Position numbers and translations under genes: made by a program. Shown here piece by piece: positions 16,475 through 25,785 of a DNA stretch of 64,000 bases; positions within the stretch are counted from its first letter, which is position 1; each line of letters begins with the position of its first letter. Source of the stretch: Niveispirillum irakense DSM 11586. GTDB lineage: Bacteria; Pseudomonadota; Alphaproteobacteria; Azospirillales; Azospirillaceae. The notes under the pieces were generated by a model. It saw nothing but the letters and a program-made list of their open reading frames with translations. It was not told where the DNA came from and made no database searches. The stretch lies in contig NZ_AUCG01000022.1 in assembly GCF_000429645.1 (NCBI RefSeq), positions 124,001 to 188,000 on the forward strand, read 5' to 3'.

Positions 16475-17920
16475 TTAGCCCGCTATGGAAACGGAACGCT
16501 CGCGGGTACGCAGGCTTTCCCCCGGCACCCAGGTGCCATGGAAAGTGGTTCGTACCCGCATCGGCATGTAGAGGCGGGCAACCGGCCCGGCTTCCACATC
16601 CTGGGCATCAAGGATCGCCAGTTCGCTGAGGTTGGTTTCCAGCCGGTTGACAATCACCAGCAGCCAGCCATCCCCCTCTGGCGCGCCTTGATAGCGGGGC
16701 ACGAATTGCGGTTCGTGAACAGAAGCACCAGGGCCTGGATGCCAGCGTTTCTGTTCACCGGTGCGCAGGTCGATACGGCCAATGGCCGATGATCCGTCAG
16801 CCCCGCGGCCAACGATCAGGAACCCGTGCCGGCATTCCTGCCCCTGGTAGCGGTCGTCCGTGCGCGGCATTTCACCGGGCGTATTGATGATCCGGCGGCG
16901 CTGGAAACTGTCACCCTCCCCCGTCAGGTCGAAACTGAGGCGGGACAGGAACGGCGGGCAGCCTTCGACATGCTGTCCTTCGGGCGTGGGGAAAAACGGA
17001 AAGCAGTTGCCCTCATAATAACAGGCATCGAGATGAACCGTTCCGCCCTCCTCCCAGGCGTTCATCATATGGCTGAGGCAACCGGCGGGGCCCCGGAACC
17101 AGCGGATATCGTCGCGCGTGCCGCCCCGCTTGACCAGGGCGACGACGACCTGTTCATCGGGATGCCACTCATAGAAGGTGCTGCCCCGCTTCAGGCTTTC
17201 CACATCCGTGATCAGCGGCATGAAGGGGAAGATCGCCCAGTTTGGCGTCACGGCGAAATCATGGACCAGGGACGCATAGGGCATCTCAAACCAGATCTCA
17301 TCCAGGATACGGCCCTGATCGTCGATATCGTAGAACACAATATCCCGCGTGCCGTCACCGCGCGCCTGATAGGAATAGGTCAGCAGGCGGCCATCATCCG
17401 GATACCATTTCGGGTGCGCCGTCAGGGAGGTGGCCCGGACCTTGCCGCCATAATCATAACGTCCGAGCGGTTCCAGCGTGTCGCGATCCACCTCGAACGG
17501 CAGATCGTCCTCCTTCAGCACCAGCAGACGCCCATTATGGAAGATGACATTGGTGTTGGCGGTGCCGCCGCTGACATCCTTCACCGACGGATCATCGGTG
17601 AAGCGGTTGCGGTAGAGGCCGAACAAGGACCGGCCGGCCTTGGCCTGCGCCATATAGCGGTCATTGCGGACCCAGCGGCTGCGGTAAGAAACGGCGCCAT
17701 CCTTGATGCGGAACATGTGGGCCATGCCCTCCCCATCAATGAAGATGTCGGTACCCAGCATGGGCGGATATTGCCGGTCCGGGCCGGCACGGTACCAGGT
17801 GCCATCCAGGCCGGGCGGCACCGTTCCCTCAATCAGTTCCAGCGCGTCAACAGTGGATTCCAGCCGCAACGGCTTAGCCCAGCCCTGATAGGCCGGTATG
17901 TCGGGGAAACGAACTTCCAT
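16475..17920 (-). CDS. Carotenoid-oxygenase family protein, lignostilbene-dioxygenase-like
   Basis: A 481-residue non-heme iron dioxygenase of the carotenoid cleavage (RPE65/CCD) family, a seven-bladed propeller. Iron ligands are four histidines: His169 (LTAHPKW), His220 (LVHDFAV), His284 (SHMMNAW) and His461 (FHGTWVPG). Tyr103 (FGLYRN) and Lys136 (LVLKEDD) occupy the places of the Tyr101 and Lys134 that bind the phenol of lignostilbenes in LsdA, as I recall that enzyme, but the LsdA Phe59 position is Ile61 here. It probably cleaves a phenolic stilbene to two aldehydes, perhaps with a different substrate from the copy at 22832. The start at ATG 17920 has GGGAGAGA upstream. An operator-like dyad lies 81 bases before it. 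Confidence 0.85.
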   Translation of the reverse strand: MEVRFPDIPAYQGWAKPLRLESTVDALELIEGTVPPGLDGTWYRAGPDRQYPPMLGTDIFIDGEGMAHMFRIKDGAVSYRSRWVRNDRYMAQAKAGRSLFGLYRNRFTDDPSVKDVSGGTANTNVIFHNGRLLVLKEDDLPFEVDRDTLEPLGRYDYGGKVRATSLTAHPKWYPDDGRLLTYSYQARGDGTRDIVFYDIDDQGRILDEIWFEMPYASLVHDFAVTPNWAIFPFMPLITDVESLKRGSTFYEWHPDEQVVVALVKRGGTRDDIRWFRGPAGCLSHMMNAWEEGGTVHLDACYYEGNCFPFFPTPEGQHVEGCPPFLSRLSFDLTGEGDSFQRRRIINTPGEMPRTDDRYQGQECRHGFLIVGRGADGSSAIGRIDLRTGEQKRWHPGPGASVHEPQFVPRYQGAPEGDGWLLVIVNRLETNLSELAILDAQDVEAGPVARLYMPMRVRTTFHGTWVPGESLRTRERSVSIAG

Positions 17921-18000
17921 TGATTCTCTCCCTGGGGCCATCCGGTCTGGTTCCGGACGGCGTGAATGGCGCAAAATTGGGCGCGGCATTTATCTTTTTA

Positions 18001-18012
18001 TTGATAAATCAA
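18001..18012. promoter_or_regulatory. Candidate MarR operator before the carotenoid-oxygenase gene
   Basis: TTGATAAATCAA, a perfect TTGA-N4-TCAA dyad, lies 81 bases upstream of the gene starting at 17920 (minus). It is identical to the site at 18385-18396. The remainder of the 17921-18457 intergenic region is AT-rich around 18200-18250 and holds no recognisable gene. Confidence 0.55.
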
Positions 18013-18364
18013 CATTAACACGGAAAATCCGCGCGTAAAGGCCAGAATCATGGGAGAGTGAAGAGAGGGTCGCCATAATGGCGCGCCGCTTTCCGGTGAG
18101 CGGGGGCCGCTAACCATCAGGCGCGGCGGCAAAAACATTTGCCGATGAAACCAGTAGCTCTGCCCCCGTAAGTGAAATACCATAGAATGCAGACAGGGAC
18201 GGCACGGAAACTTAAAATTATTAATAAATATAATTAGTTAGCGTGTTTTTTCGATTGAACGGACAATCACCCTTTATACAAGAGCGCGCGCCACCGCCTT
18301 ATCGGCCCAGCGATCAGAGTGATGGTGAATTTCCGAGATCACCCTATTGCCAAAGACCATATCA

Positions 18365-18396
18365 TTGAGCTATCAATGATCTCATTGATAAATCAA
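18365..18396. promoter_or_regulatory. Tandem candidate MarR operators before the TonB receptor gene
   Basis: TTGAGCTATCAA (18365-18376) and TTGATAAATCAA (18385-18396) are two TTGA-N4-TCAA dyads whose centres are 20 bases apart, about two helical turns, so two dimers could bind the same face. They lie 61-92 bases before the ATG at 18458. Confidence 0.6.
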
Positions 18397-18457
18397 CAAT
18401 GACGGATGCCGCCATCCCAAGGGCAGGTCGGCATACCGCACGGGGAGGAAAATCCAG

Positions 18458-21373
18458 ATGAGAAACCCGCTGGCGCCGTGGCTCACCCGCGTAAGCACCG
18501 TGGCTGTCATTGCCGCACTTGCCCATCCCGCCGTCGCGCAGGATGGCACCGTATCTGGTGGCGCGGCCCAGGCCCCCGTCCCTGCTGGAGAGCAGCATCA
18601 GGCGCTTGATTCGCTTGAGGAAATTGTCGTCACGGGCACGCGCCTGTCCATGTCTGGATTTGCCGCACCGACGCCAGTGACCGTGGTCGGTGAGGTGGAG
18701 CTGCAGCGACAGGGCGTGGCCAATGTCGCTGATATGCTGAACACGCTGCCCTCTTTCCGGCCGCAATCCACCCCGGCAACCGTCGGTATTTTCTCCAGCA
18801 ATGCCGGCGCCAATCTGGCCGATCTGCGCGGACTGGGCGCTCAGCGCACGCTGGTGCTGGTCAATGGCCGTCGTTTCGTCGCCAGCACGATTGCCGGCAG
18901 CGGCAATTCGCCTTCCGGCTCTGTCGACCTGAACCTGATCCCCACCGTGCTGATCGAACGAAGTGAAGTCGTCACCGGCGGCGCCTCGGCAGCCTATGGG
19001 TCAGACGCGGTGGCCGGCGTCGTCAACGTGATCTTGAACACCAGTCTCGAAGGCGTGCGCGGCAGCGTGCAATATGGCCTGTCGCAGGAAAGCGATAATC
19101 GCGAAATCTATGCGACATTGGCCGGCGGCACCTCTTTCGCTGATGGTCGCGGCCATATCGTGGCCGGTGCGGAATATTCGAACAACAAGGGCGTTGGCGA
19201 CTGCTACACCCGCGACTGGTGCGCGGAAAGCTACAACACCATCTCCAACCCGACACCGCAGACCAACGGTCTGGCGCGGACGATCCTGCTGCCGAACGCC
19301 CGTACGGCAACATCCTCCTTCAACGGTCTCATCACCAGCGGTGTACTGCGCGGGATCGAATTCCGCCCCGATGGCAGCTATTTCAATCATGATTACGGCA
19401 CCTATTACGGGACCGGCCCCACCTTCTCCAACGGTGGCCTTTTCCAGTCCGGTGGCAGTGCCGATCCGGTCAACGGCTTCTATAACAATTTCCCACTGGT
19501 GGCGCCGGTTGAACGTTTCTCCAGCATGACGCACGTTAAATTCCAGGCGACGGACAGCACGGAACTGTTCCTGGAAGCCTCTTACGGTCGTGCCGACGCG
19601 GAAACCATCGGCGCCTCGTCGCGCAATACCGGCAATATCACCATCCAGCGTGACAATGCCTATCTGCCGGCAGCCCTGCGCGCGCAATTGCTTGCCGCCG
19701 GCCAGGGCAGCTTCTCCTTCGGTCGCGTGTCCAATGATATCGGCCCGCCCGTGGCCGAGGTCAGCCGCGAAACCTATCGCGTCGTGTCCGGCGCGCGCGG
19801 CGACCTTGGCGCTGACTGGCAATGGGATGCCTATTACCAGTATGGCCGGACCAATTACGAACAGGAAACGCGCAACACCCAGATCACCGACAATTTCGCC
19901 CGTGCGGTGGATGCGGTGGATCAGGGGCTGTTCCAGAATGGTGTCGCCAACGGTAATATCGTCTGCCGCTCCACCCTGACCACGCCGACCAATCCGCTGG
20001 TGGCGGGCTGCAAGCCGCTGAACCTGTTCGGCGAGAACCGCTTCTCCCCCGAAGCTGTCGCCTATGCCTATGGAACGGCCTGGCAGAAAACCCACCTGAT
20101 CCAGCAGGTCGCCTCCGCCAATATCCAGGGTTCGCTGGCAGAACTGCCCGCCGGGCCGCTCTCCTTCGCCACGGGTGCTGAATACCGCGTGGAAAGCGTG
20201 GCCGGCAGCGCCGATCCGATTTCATCGGCCCTGCGCTTCATCACCAGTTCCGGTCAATCCATCTCCGGTCCGGATATCAAGGTGAAGGAAGGCTATGCCG
20301 AACTGGGCGTGCCGTTGCTGAAATCAGTCCCGTTTGCTGAAAGCCTGTCGGTTAATGGCGGCGTCCGCCTGACCGATTATTCGACCAGCGGTTCGGTCTG
20401 GAGCTGGAAGGCCGGCCTGTCCTGGGAGCCCACGGATTTCCTGCGGCTGCGCGGCACCCGGTCCCGCGATATCCGCGCACCCAACTTCTTTGAACTTAAC
20501 GCCCCGGCCAGCACCAGCTTCCAGTTGCTGACCGACCCCAGCAACGGGGGCAGTGCGCTGACCTCTGTGGTTTTGAGCGGTAATACCAAGCTGCAACCGG
20601 AAACCGCCAAGACCTGGACGGCCGGCGCGGTGGTCACGCCCCTCGACAATCTGCAATTCTCCGCCGACTATTTTGATATCAACCTGGACGGTGCCATCAC
20701 CACGCTGGGCGGTCAGGTCATCATCAACCGTTGCGCCGCCGGTGCCACGGCACTCTGTTCCCTGATCACACGCAACCCGACCACGGGTGCCATCACCAGT
20801 GTGAATAATGCCAACCTCAACCTCAACACCCTGATCACACGCGGCGTTGATGTCGAAGCGCGCTATAAGATCGAACTGGGCGAAGGCGATGTCACGTTGC
20901 GTGCCCTGGGCACCTACCTGTTTGATCTGATCACCGTCGATGCGACGGGCACCTCGGTCAACCGGGCTGGGATGAACGGTTCGCCCACCTCGCAGCCGTC
21001 CGGCCTGCCGACCTTCACCGGCACGCTCAGCGCCACCTATGCGCTGGGTGATTTCACCGGCACGGTGCAGTCGCGCTATGTGTCCAGGGGTGTCTACAAT
21101 GCCACGCTGATCGGTCCGCACCAGTCCGGCTATGACCCGACCCTGCCGAACAGCATCAGCGACAACCGCGTCAGCGCCTATTGGCTGTTCAATCTGAATG
21201 CCCAGTATGATCTGACGATGAATGGCACGAAGGTTCAGTTGTTCGGGGTCGTGAACAACCTGTTCGACCGCGATCCTCCCAATGACGTGCCTTCCAGCTA
21301 TGGTGTGACCAACCCGGTTCTGTATGACAATGTCGGTCGCGCCTTCAAGGCCGGCTTCCGCTTCTCCTTCTGA
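18458..21373 (+). CDS. TonB-dependent receptor
   Basis: A 971-residue outer-membrane receptor. A signal peptide (about residues 1-28, ending AVAQ) is followed by a TonB-box-like EEIVVTGTRL (residues 54-63), the plug with LNTLPSFRPQS, LRGLGAQRTLVLVNGRRFV and SAAYGSDAVAGVVNVIL, and the 22-strand barrel ending in FKAGFRFSF. GGGAGGA precedes the ATG. This plug type (QRTLVLVNGRRFV) is common in alphaproteobacterial receptors for plant-derived compounds. It heads the run with an MFS carrier, a lignostilbene-type dioxygenase, an aldehyde dehydrogenase and a LigW-like decarboxylase, so a dimeric aromatic is the likely ligand. Confidence 0.92.
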   Translation: MRNPLAPWLTRVSTVAVIAALAHPAVAQDGTVSGGAAQAPVPAGEQHQALDSLEEIVVTGTRLSMSGFAAPTPVTVVGEVELQRQGVANVADMLNTLPSFRPQSTPATVGIFSSNAGANLADLRGLGAQRTLVLVNGRRFVASTIAGSGNSPSGSVDLNLIPTVLIERSEVVTGGASAAYGSDAVAGVVNVILNTSLEGVRGSVQYGLSQESDNREIYATLAGGTSFADGRGHIVAGAEYSNNKGVGDCYTRDWCAESYNTISNPTPQTNGLARTILLPNARTATSSFNGLITSGVLRGIEFRPDGSYFNHDYGTYYGTGPTFSNGGLFQSGGSADPVNGFYNNFPLVAPVERFSSMTHVKFQATDSTELFLEASYGRADAETIGASSRNTGNITIQRDNAYLPAALRAQLLAAGQGSFSFGRVSNDIGPPVAEVSRETYRVVSGARGDLGADWQWDAYYQYGRTNYEQETRNTQITDNFARAVDAVDQGLFQNGVANGNIVCRSTLTTPTNPLVAGCKPLNLFGENRFSPEAVAYAYGTAWQKTHLIQQVASANIQGSLAELPAGPLSFATGAEYRVESVAGSADPISSALRFITSSGQSISGPDIKVKEGYAELGVPLLKSVPFAESLSVNGGVRLTDYSTSGSVWSWKAGLSWEPTDFLRLRGTRSRDIRAPNFFELNAPASTSFQLLTDPSNGGSALTSVVLSGNTKLQPETAKTWTAGAVVTPLDNLQFSADYFDINLDGAITTLGGQVIINRCAAGATALCSLITRNPTTGAITSVNNANLNLNTLITRGVDVEARYKIELGEGDVTLRALGTYLFDLITVDATGTSVNRAGMNGSPTSQPSGLPTFTGTLSATYALGDFTGTVQSRYVSRGVYNATLIGPHQSGYDPTLPNSISDNRVSAYWLFNLNAQYDLTMNGTKVQLFGVVNNLFDRDPPNDVPSSYGVTNPVLYDNVGRAFKAGFRFSF

Positions 21374-21429
21374 TCCGCCGCAGGGGGCCGACAGGTCCCC
21401 TGCCCTCAAGGGAAAGAAAGTGGGGCCGC

Positions 21430-22794
21430 ATGAATTCCCCCGTTTCCGCGAAAGCTACCGAAGGTCAGGCGCCGGTATCGAAGGGCGATCCCGTCGATAC
21501 CGAGTATAGCCGCGGCTACCGCGCCATGCTGCTGGTGCTGATCCTGCTGGTAGCGGCGTTTGCCTATGTCGATAGGGTCATCGTCCAGACCCTGGCGGAG
21601 CCGATCAAGAAGGATCTGGGCCTCAGCGATTTCCAGTTCGGCCTTTTGGGCGGTCTGGCCTTTGCGCTCCTTTATTCCACGCTGGGCCTGCCCATCGCCC
21701 GGCTGGCGGAGCGGCGCGACCGCGTCACCATCATTTCCGTTTCCGTGGCCGTGTTTTCGCTGATGAGCCTGCTATGCGGCATGGCCACCAATATCTGGAC
21801 ATTGTTCCTGTGCCGTATCGGTGTCGGCATCGGTGAGGCGGGGGTGCAGGCGCCCAGCACCTCGCTGATCGGTGACCATTTCCCGCCGCACCGGCGGGGC
21901 TTCGCCCTCACCGTCATGCGACTGGGCGCGCCAGTCGGTTCGCTGTTGGGTTCAGTCGTGGCCGCCTGGCTGGCCCGGGATTACGGCTGGCGCGTCGCCC
22001 TGATGCTGGTCTGCGCGCCTGGATTGATCGTAGCGGTACTGTTCCGGCTATTGTTGCGCGATCCGCCGCGCGGGCATAGCGACCGGCTGGCCGGTGTCAG
22101 TATGCCTAAGGCGGGTACTGCCGCGCCGCGCACTTTGGAAGTGTTCGCGCAGATGTTTCGCCGTCCGGCCTTCCGCCACATGCTAGCGGGGCTGGGGCTG
22201 ACCAGCATGGCTCTGTTCGCCGGTGGCGCCTTCACGGCCCCGTTCTTCATGCGCGTGCATGAATTGTCGCTGACCACCACCGCTTTCTATGTGGCCATCA
22301 TCAGCACAACAGCATCGACCGCGGGCATGAGCCTTGGCGGCTTTGGTATCGACTTCATCGCCCGGCGCGGCAAGCGCTGGTACGCGCTGCTCCCCTTCTG
22401 GGGCATTGCCATCTCTGTTCCACTCTACCTGACCGGCTATGCGGTGGATAATCATGTCGTCGCCGTGACCCTGATCACCATTGCCGGCATCTTCCTGTTT
22501 TTCCATTCCGTGCCCACGCTGGTCGCCTTCCAGAACATGGTCGCCCCTCAGCAACGCACGACGGCGGCCTTCGTCTATTTCTTCGTCTCCACCATGGTCG
22601 GGGTGGGTTTCGGGCCTCCGCTGTTGGGCCTGCTCAGCGATTTCTTTGCTTCCACCGCCGGCGTGACGGATCCGGCCGAAGCCTCGGCGATTGGCATCCG
22701 CAGCGCCCTGCTGACCAGCATCGGCCTCTATGCCTGGGCCGCCCTTCATTATGGGCTCGCCTCCCGCGCCATGGCGGCGGAGGAGCGCCCATGA
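21430..22794 (+). CDS. MFS transporter, Spinster-like
   Basis: A 454-residue major-facilitator permease. Features: FAYVDRVIVQTLAEPIKKDLGLSDFQFGLLGGLAFALLYSTLGLPIARLAERRDR spanning helices 1-2 and loop 2-3, and RIGVGIGEAGVQAPS in helix 4, the pattern of Spinster-type carriers common in sphingomonad catabolic clusters. It starts 56 bases after the TonB receptor gene and would move the substrate across the inner membrane after uptake through the receptor. The next gene begins 37 bases after its stop. Direction and substrate are inferred from the neighbours. Confidence 0.87.
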   Translation: MNSPVSAKATEGQAPVSKGDPVDTEYSRGYRAMLLVLILLVAAFAYVDRVIVQTLAEPIKKDLGLSDFQFGLLGGLAFALLYSTLGLPIARLAERRDRVTIISVSVAVFSLMSLLCGMATNIWTLFLCRIGVGIGEAGVQAPSTSLIGDHFPPHRRGFALTVMRLGAPVGSLLGSVVAAWLARDYGWRVALMLVCAPGLIVAVLFRLLLRDPPRGHSDRLAGVSMPKAGTAAPRTLEVFAQMFRRPAFRHMLAGLGLTSMALFAGGAFTAPFFMRVHELSLTTTAFYVAIISTTASTAGMSLGGFGIDFIARRGKRWYALLPFWGIAISVPLYLTGYAVDNHVVAVTLITIAGIFLFFHSVPTLVAFQNMVAPQQRTTAAFVYFFVSTMVGVGFGPPLLGLLSDFFASTAGVTDPAEASAIGIRSALLTSIGLYAWAALHYGLASRAMAAEERP

Positions 22795-22831
22795 CCATCC
22801 GTTCCGAAATTTTCTGTGCAAGGGGCAGATC

Positions 22832-24292
22832 ATGAAGTTTCCCAACACGCCCAACTTCACCGGCTTTTTCGCCCCGTCAGGTGTGGAGGCGGATGTCCAT
22901 GACCTGCCCGTGCTGGATGGTGCCGTTCCCGCCGACCTGGATGGCAGCTTCTACCGCGTGGCGCCGGACCCGCAATTCCCGCCGCTGGCCGGCGACGATA
23001 TCTGGTTCAACGGCGATGGCATGGTGACGCGGTTCCGGTTCAAGGACGGCAATGTCGCCCTGCAGCAGCGCTGGGTCCGCACCGAGAAATTCACCCGCGA
23101 ACGCGACGCGGGCCGCGCCCTGTTCGGCGCCTACCGCAACCCCCTGACCGATGATGAAAGCGTGCAGGGGGAGGTGCGCGGCACTGCCAACACCAACGTT
23201 GTCGTCCATGCCGGCAAGCTGTTTGCCCTGAAGGAGGACAGCCCGCCCGTCATCATGGACCCGGAAACGCTGGAGACGCTGGACCCGACCTATGATTTCG
23301 GCGGGGCGATGACATCGCAGACCTTCTCCGCCCATCCCAAGATCGACCCGCGCACGGGGGAGATGCTGAGCTTCGGCTATGCCGCCAAGGGCCTGTGCAC
23401 CCGCGACATGGTCTATTACACGATCAACGCGGAAGGGCAGATCACGAACGAGGTTTGGTTCGAGATTCCCTATTACTGCATGATGCACGATTTCGGCTTT
23501 ACCGAGAATTATGTCGTCTTCCATGTGGTGCCCATCGTCGGGTCTTGGGAACGGCTGAAGGCCGGCCTGCCGCATTTCGGTTTCGACCGGGGGCGGCCCG
23601 TGCATCTGGGTGTGTTGCCGCGCAAGGGCGGGGCAGAGGATATCCGCTGGTTCTCCGCCCCCACCTGCTTTGCCAGCCACGTCATGAATGCGCATGAAGA
23701 TGGCACCAAGGTGCATTTCGATGTGCCCATGGCCAAGGGCAACATGTTCCCCTTCTTCCCCGATACCGAGGGGGCACCGTTCCAGCCGCACGAAGCCGCC
23801 GCGACCATGACGCGCTGGACCGTGGATATGAGCGCCAACAGCGACGATATCCAGATGGCGCCGCTGGCCGGTCTGGTGGGGGAGTTCCCCCGCATCGACG
23901 ACCGGTTCGCCGGGGTGAAGAACCGTTATGGCTGGCAGCTTGTGCAGGACATGACCAAGCCCGTGGACCTGCCGGGCGGGCGCAGCGCCTCTGGCCTGAT
24001 GATGAACACACTGGGCCGCATCGACCTGGAAACGGGGGAGACCGATACTTATTGGGTCGGCTCCACCTCCTCCTTCCAGGAACCGGCCTTCATTCCGCGC
24101 CCCGGCTCCACAGCCGAAGGCGACGGTTACATTGTGGTGATCGAGAACCGGCTGGTGGAGCATACCTCCCGCCTGCTGCTGTTCAACGCGCTCAATCTGG
24201 CGGCCGGTCCCATTGCGACCATCGGCCTGCCCTTCCGCATCCGTCAGGGACTGCATGGCAACTGGGCACCGGCCCAGACCAACGCCGCCTGA
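22832..24292 (+). CDS. Lignostilbene-alpha,beta-dioxygenase-like enzyme
   Basis: A 486-residue carotenoid-oxygenase-family dioxygenase that closely resembles the sphingomonad lignostilbene dioxygenases (LsdA/LsdB) along its length: FPNTPNFTGFF, FNGDGMVTRFRF, LFGAYRNPLTDDESVQG, GTANTNVVVHAGKLFALKED, YYCMMHDFGFTENYVVFH, LHGNWA. Iron ligands are His168, His219, His283 and His475. Phe59, Tyr101 and Lys134, the residues I recall as binding the phenolic stilbene in LsdA, are all present at the same numbers. It would cleave a 4-hydroxystilbene into two aromatic aldehydes. The ATG at 22832 follows AGGGGCAG. It precedes an aldehyde dehydrogenase and a LigW-like decarboxylase. Confidence 0.9.
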   Translation: MKFPNTPNFTGFFAPSGVEADVHDLPVLDGAVPADLDGSFYRVAPDPQFPPLAGDDIWFNGDGMVTRFRFKDGNVALQQRWVRTEKFTRERDAGRALFGAYRNPLTDDESVQGEVRGTANTNVVVHAGKLFALKEDSPPVIMDPETLETLDPTYDFGGAMTSQTFSAHPKIDPRTGEMLSFGYAAKGLCTRDMVYYTINAEGQITNEVWFEIPYYCMMHDFGFTENYVVFHVVPIVGSWERLKAGLPHFGFDRGRPVHLGVLPRKGGAEDIRWFSAPTCFASHVMNAHEDGTKVHFDVPMAKGNMFPFFPDTEGAPFQPHEAAATMTRWTVDMSANSDDIQMAPLAGLVGEFPRIDDRFAGVKNRYGWQLVQDMTKPVDLPGGRSASGLMMNTLGRIDLETGETDTYWVGSTSSFQEPAFIPRPGSTAEGDGYIVVIENRLVEHTSRLLLFNALNLAAGPIATIGLPFRIRQGLHGNWAPAQTNAA

Positions 24293-24325
24293 CCTTCCCC
24301 CTTCGTGCGACCGAAAGGATCAATT

Positions 24326-25768
24326 TTGGTTGACCAGACTTCCGCCGATTATCCCAAACTCGGCATGTATATTGATGGTGAATGGATCATGCGGGCCGAC
24401 CGCAGCCATACCGTCATCAACCCGGCCAATGGTGAGACGCTGGGCGAGTTGCCGCTGGCCGGTGCCGCCGACCTTGACCGGGCGCTGGCCGCCGCCGACC
24501 GTGGCTTCCGGACCTGGAGCAAGACATCCGTTGATGAACGGGCCCGCGTGCTGCGCGATGCTGCCCGCCTGCTGCGCGAACGGGCCGACCTGATCGCCCG
24601 CAACGCCACGCGGGAGGAAGGCAAGACCCTGGCCGAAACCCGGATCGAAACCTTCGCCTGCGCCGGCCTGTTTGATTTCTATGCCGAGGAAGCGCGAAGG
24701 GTCTATGGCCGCGTGCTGGTGCGGCCGGCCGGCCAGCGCTCGCTGGTGATGAAGGTGCCGGTGGGTCCGGTGGCCGCCTTCGCGCCCTGGAACTTCCCCA
24801 TCCATAATCCGGGCCGCAAGCTGGGCGCGCCCATTGCCGCTGGCTGCTCCGTCATCCTGAAACCGGCAGAGGAGGCCCCGGCCTCGGCCATGGCCGTAGT
24901 CCAGGCCTTGATCGATGCGGGCTGTCCGTCCGATGTGGTGCAGCTTGTCTTCGGCGTGCCGGACGAGGTGTCGCGCCATCTGCTGGCCAGCCCCATCATC
25001 CGCAAGCTGAGCTTCACCGGATCAACCACCGTCGGCAAGCATCTGATGCGGCTCTGCGCCGACACGATGAAGGTCACCACCCTTGAACTGGGCGGACACG
25101 CGCCCGTGATCATCTTTGATGATTGCGATTTCGACCGGACGGTGGAGATGCTGGCAACCAGCAAAGTGCGCAATGCCGGTCAGGTCTGCGTCTCCCCCAC
25201 CCGGTTCTATGTCCAGGAGGGCATCTATGACCGGTTCGTGGAAGCCTACGCCAAGCGCATGTCGCAGATGAAGGTCGGCGACGGTCTGGCGCCCGACACC
25301 CATATGGGGCCGATGGCCAACCCACGCCGCCCCGCCGCCATCAGCGACCTTGTGCAGGATGCCGTCCGCCATGGCGCCCGCATCCGCACGGGCGGCGAAG
25401 CGATTGAAGGCAAGGGCTTCTTCTGGCAGCCGACGGTTTTGTCAGATGTCCCCAGCAATGCCCGCATCATGAATGAGGAGCCGTTTGGCCCCGTGGTCGT
25501 CGCCACCCCCTTCGCCACACTGGATGAAGCGGTGGAGCAGGCCAACCGTCTGCCCTATGGCCTGGCGTCCTTCGCCTTCACGGAGAATGCGCGCCGGGCC
25601 AACCTGATCGGCGATGCGATTGAAGCGGGCATGGTGGCCATCAACACCACGGCACTGGCCGCCGCCGACGCGCCGTTTGGCGGGGTCAAGGAAAGCGGCC
25701 ACGGGTCAGAGGATGGGCCGGAGGGTCTGGCCGCCTGCCTTGTCACCAAGACCATTCATCAACATTGA
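24326..25768 (+). CDS. NAD(P)-dependent aldehyde dehydrogenase
   Basis: A 480-residue aldehyde dehydrogenase. Motifs: NFPIHNPGRKLGAPIAAGCSVILKPAEE (cofactor region), FTGSTTVGK, LELGGHAP with Glu254, and NAGQVCVSPTR with the catalytic Cys288; EEPFGPVV follows. The TTG start at 24326 is preferred because AAAGGA lies six bases upstream and the family N-terminus begins there; a GTG at 24305 is in frame but without a ribosome site. The position right after a stilbene dioxygenase that would release vanillin-type or 5-formylferulate-type aldehydes suggests that it oxidises those to acids. Cys and Glu are intact, so it should be active. Confidence 0.9.
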   Translation: MVDQTSADYPKLGMYIDGEWIMRADRSHTVINPANGETLGELPLAGAADLDRALAAADRGFRTWSKTSVDERARVLRDAARLLRERADLIARNATREEGKTLAETRIETFACAGLFDFYAEEARRVYGRVLVRPAGQRSLVMKVPVGPVAAFAPWNFPIHNPGRKLGAPIAAGCSVILKPAEEAPASAMAVVQALIDAGCPSDVVQLVFGVPDEVSRHLLASPIIRKLSFTGSTTVGKHLMRLCADTMKVTTLELGGHAPVIIFDDCDFDRTVEMLATSKVRNAGQVCVSPTRFYVQEGIYDRFVEAYAKRMSQMKVGDGLAPDTHMGPMANPRRPAAISDLVQDAVRHGARIRTGGEAIEGKGFFWQPTVLSDVPSNARIMNEEPFGPVVVATPFATLDEAVEQANRLPYGLASFAFTENARRANLIGDAIEAGMVAINTTALAAADAPFGGVKESGHGSEDGPEGLAACLVTKTIHQH

Positions 25769-25785
25769 AAACAGGGAGGCGACCC

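Noticed and set aside
24305-24328. GTG 24305 as start of the aldehyde dehydrogenase
   Set aside because: The AAAGGA ribosome site lies downstream of this GTG and fits TTG 24326.
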